The translations under genes and the position numbers were made by a program. A stretch of DNA of 27,323 nucleotides from Planctomycetota bacterium (GTDB taxonomy: Bacteria; Planctomycetota; Planctomycetia; Pirellulales; Thermoguttaceae): the NCBI GenBank assembly GCA_018897395.1, contig JAHIKV010000214.1, positions 1 through 27,323 on the forward strand, written 5' to 3'. Below the pieces are notes generated by a model, which was not told the DNA's origin, made no database searches, and was given only the letters and a program-made list of their open reading frames with translations. This document shows, one piece after another, positions 26,803 to 27,323 of the stretch (its first letter is position 1; every line of letters starts with the position of its first letter).

Positions 26803-27323
26803 ATGCGTATTCGATGGCGTGGCTTGGAATTGCCCAGCCTGATTACGGCCGAACAATCGACCCTTTCGCCCACCTACGGTAAGTTTATCGCCGAGCCGTT
26901 CGAGCGTGGTTTTGGGACGACGATCGGCAACAGTCTCCGCCGCATCCTGCTTTCCAGTCTCGAAGGCAGCGCGGTCACACAAATCAAGTTGCACGGCGCC
27001 CAGCACGAGTTCAGCTCCCTGCCGGGAGTGTTCGAGGACGTGACCGACATCGTGTTGAACGTGAAATCGCTGGTGGTGAAAAACTACAGCGAGCAAACCC
27101 GGGTAATGAGGATCGAGAAGGACCGGAAAGGCCCCGTCACCGGCGCCGACATCCACACCGACGAACAAGTCGAGGTGATCAACAAGGACCACGTCATCAC
27201 CACGCTGACCGAAGACGTGCCGTTTTTGCTGGAAATGGTGGTGGAGAACGGTCGTGGATACGTGCCGGCCGCCGAGCACACGCCCCAGGCTCAAGAGATC
27301 GGCATCATCCCGATCGACGCCGC
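26803..27323 (+). CDS. rpoA: RNA polymerase alpha subunit (partial, runs off the window)
   Basis: The first 173 codons of alpha. The frame starts MRIRWRGLELPSLITAEQ and contains YGKFIAEPFERGFGTTIGNSLRRILLSSLEGSAVT, the dimerisation domain shared by bacterial alpha subunits, then HEFSSLPGVFEDVTDIVLNVKSL. GGAG lies 7 nt before the ATG at 26803. There is no stop in the window, so the rest of the N-terminal domain and the C-terminal DNA-binding domain are beyond the edge. Confidence 0.98.
   Translation, partial: MRIRWRGLELPSLITAEQSTLSPTYGKFIAEPFERGFGTTIGNSLRRILLSSLEGSAVTQIKLHGAQHEFSSLPGVFEDVTDIVLNVKSLVVKNYSEQTRVMRIEKDRKGPVTGADIHTDEQVEVINKDHVITTLTEDVPFLLEMVVENGRGYVPAAEHTPQAQEIGIIPIDA

Overview
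The window looks like a chromosome segment of a planctomycete, probably Pirellulales-like. The phylum call is my inference from the GC-rich coding style, the protein flavour (for example L16 starting MALMPKRVKHRKSQRG and the MKLIIAIIQPHRLEAV form of PII) and dense intergenic palindromes; no 16S gene or other formal marker is present. The phylum is moderately supported, the order weakly.

Layout. (1) 19-2052, minus strand: metG with its own promoter. (2) 2173-3125: a VapBC-type toxin-antitoxin pair behind a near-consensus promoter, then a small DUF2283-type protein. (3) 3145-10628: a PII signalling protein, then the complete [NiFe]-hydrogenase maturation set in the order hypA, hypB, hypF, hypC, hypD, hypE. 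A RelE/ParE-type toxin-antitoxin module on the opposite strand sits between hypB and hypF. No hydrogenase structural genes are visible. (4) 10825-24469: the fused S10-spc ribosomal operon, rpsJ-rplC-rplD-rplW-rplB-rpsS-rplV-rpsC-rplP-rpmC-rpsQ-rplN-rplX-rplE-rpsN-rpsH-rplF-rplR-rpsE-rplO-secY-adk-map. (5) 24639 to the end: the alpha operon, rpmJ-rpsM-rpsK-rpsD-rpoA (rpoA runs off the end). rpmD (L30) and infA are missing from their usual places.

The most unusual part is between the genes. Almost every spacer of about 100 nt or more is built from degenerate 7-bp tandem repeats. Usually there are two arms: a word such as GTGGCTA follows the stop codon, then comes a unique core, then the reverse complement of the same word runs almost up to the next start codon. 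The word differs between spacers (GTGGCTA, GGGATTA, GTTGTCA, CATTGGA, GGATGTA, GCGAGGG) but the period of 7 and, in most spacers, the inverted two-arm layout persist. The arms could pair in the mRNA and bring stop and start codons together; several of the genes that follow have no visible Shine-Dalgarno. Some repeats have entered genes and encode the C-terminal residues and stop codons of HypC and L15.

A second layer is a set of short perfect palindromes (stems 7-14 bp, tiny loops). Some lie in spacers, and others are translated in frame inside hypF and hypE, where one palindrome family is read in the same frame in two unrelated proteins. A 211-nt element with 33-nt inverted ends lies between rpsM and rpsK. 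Together these make the spacers, not the genes, the candidate for an undescribed system.
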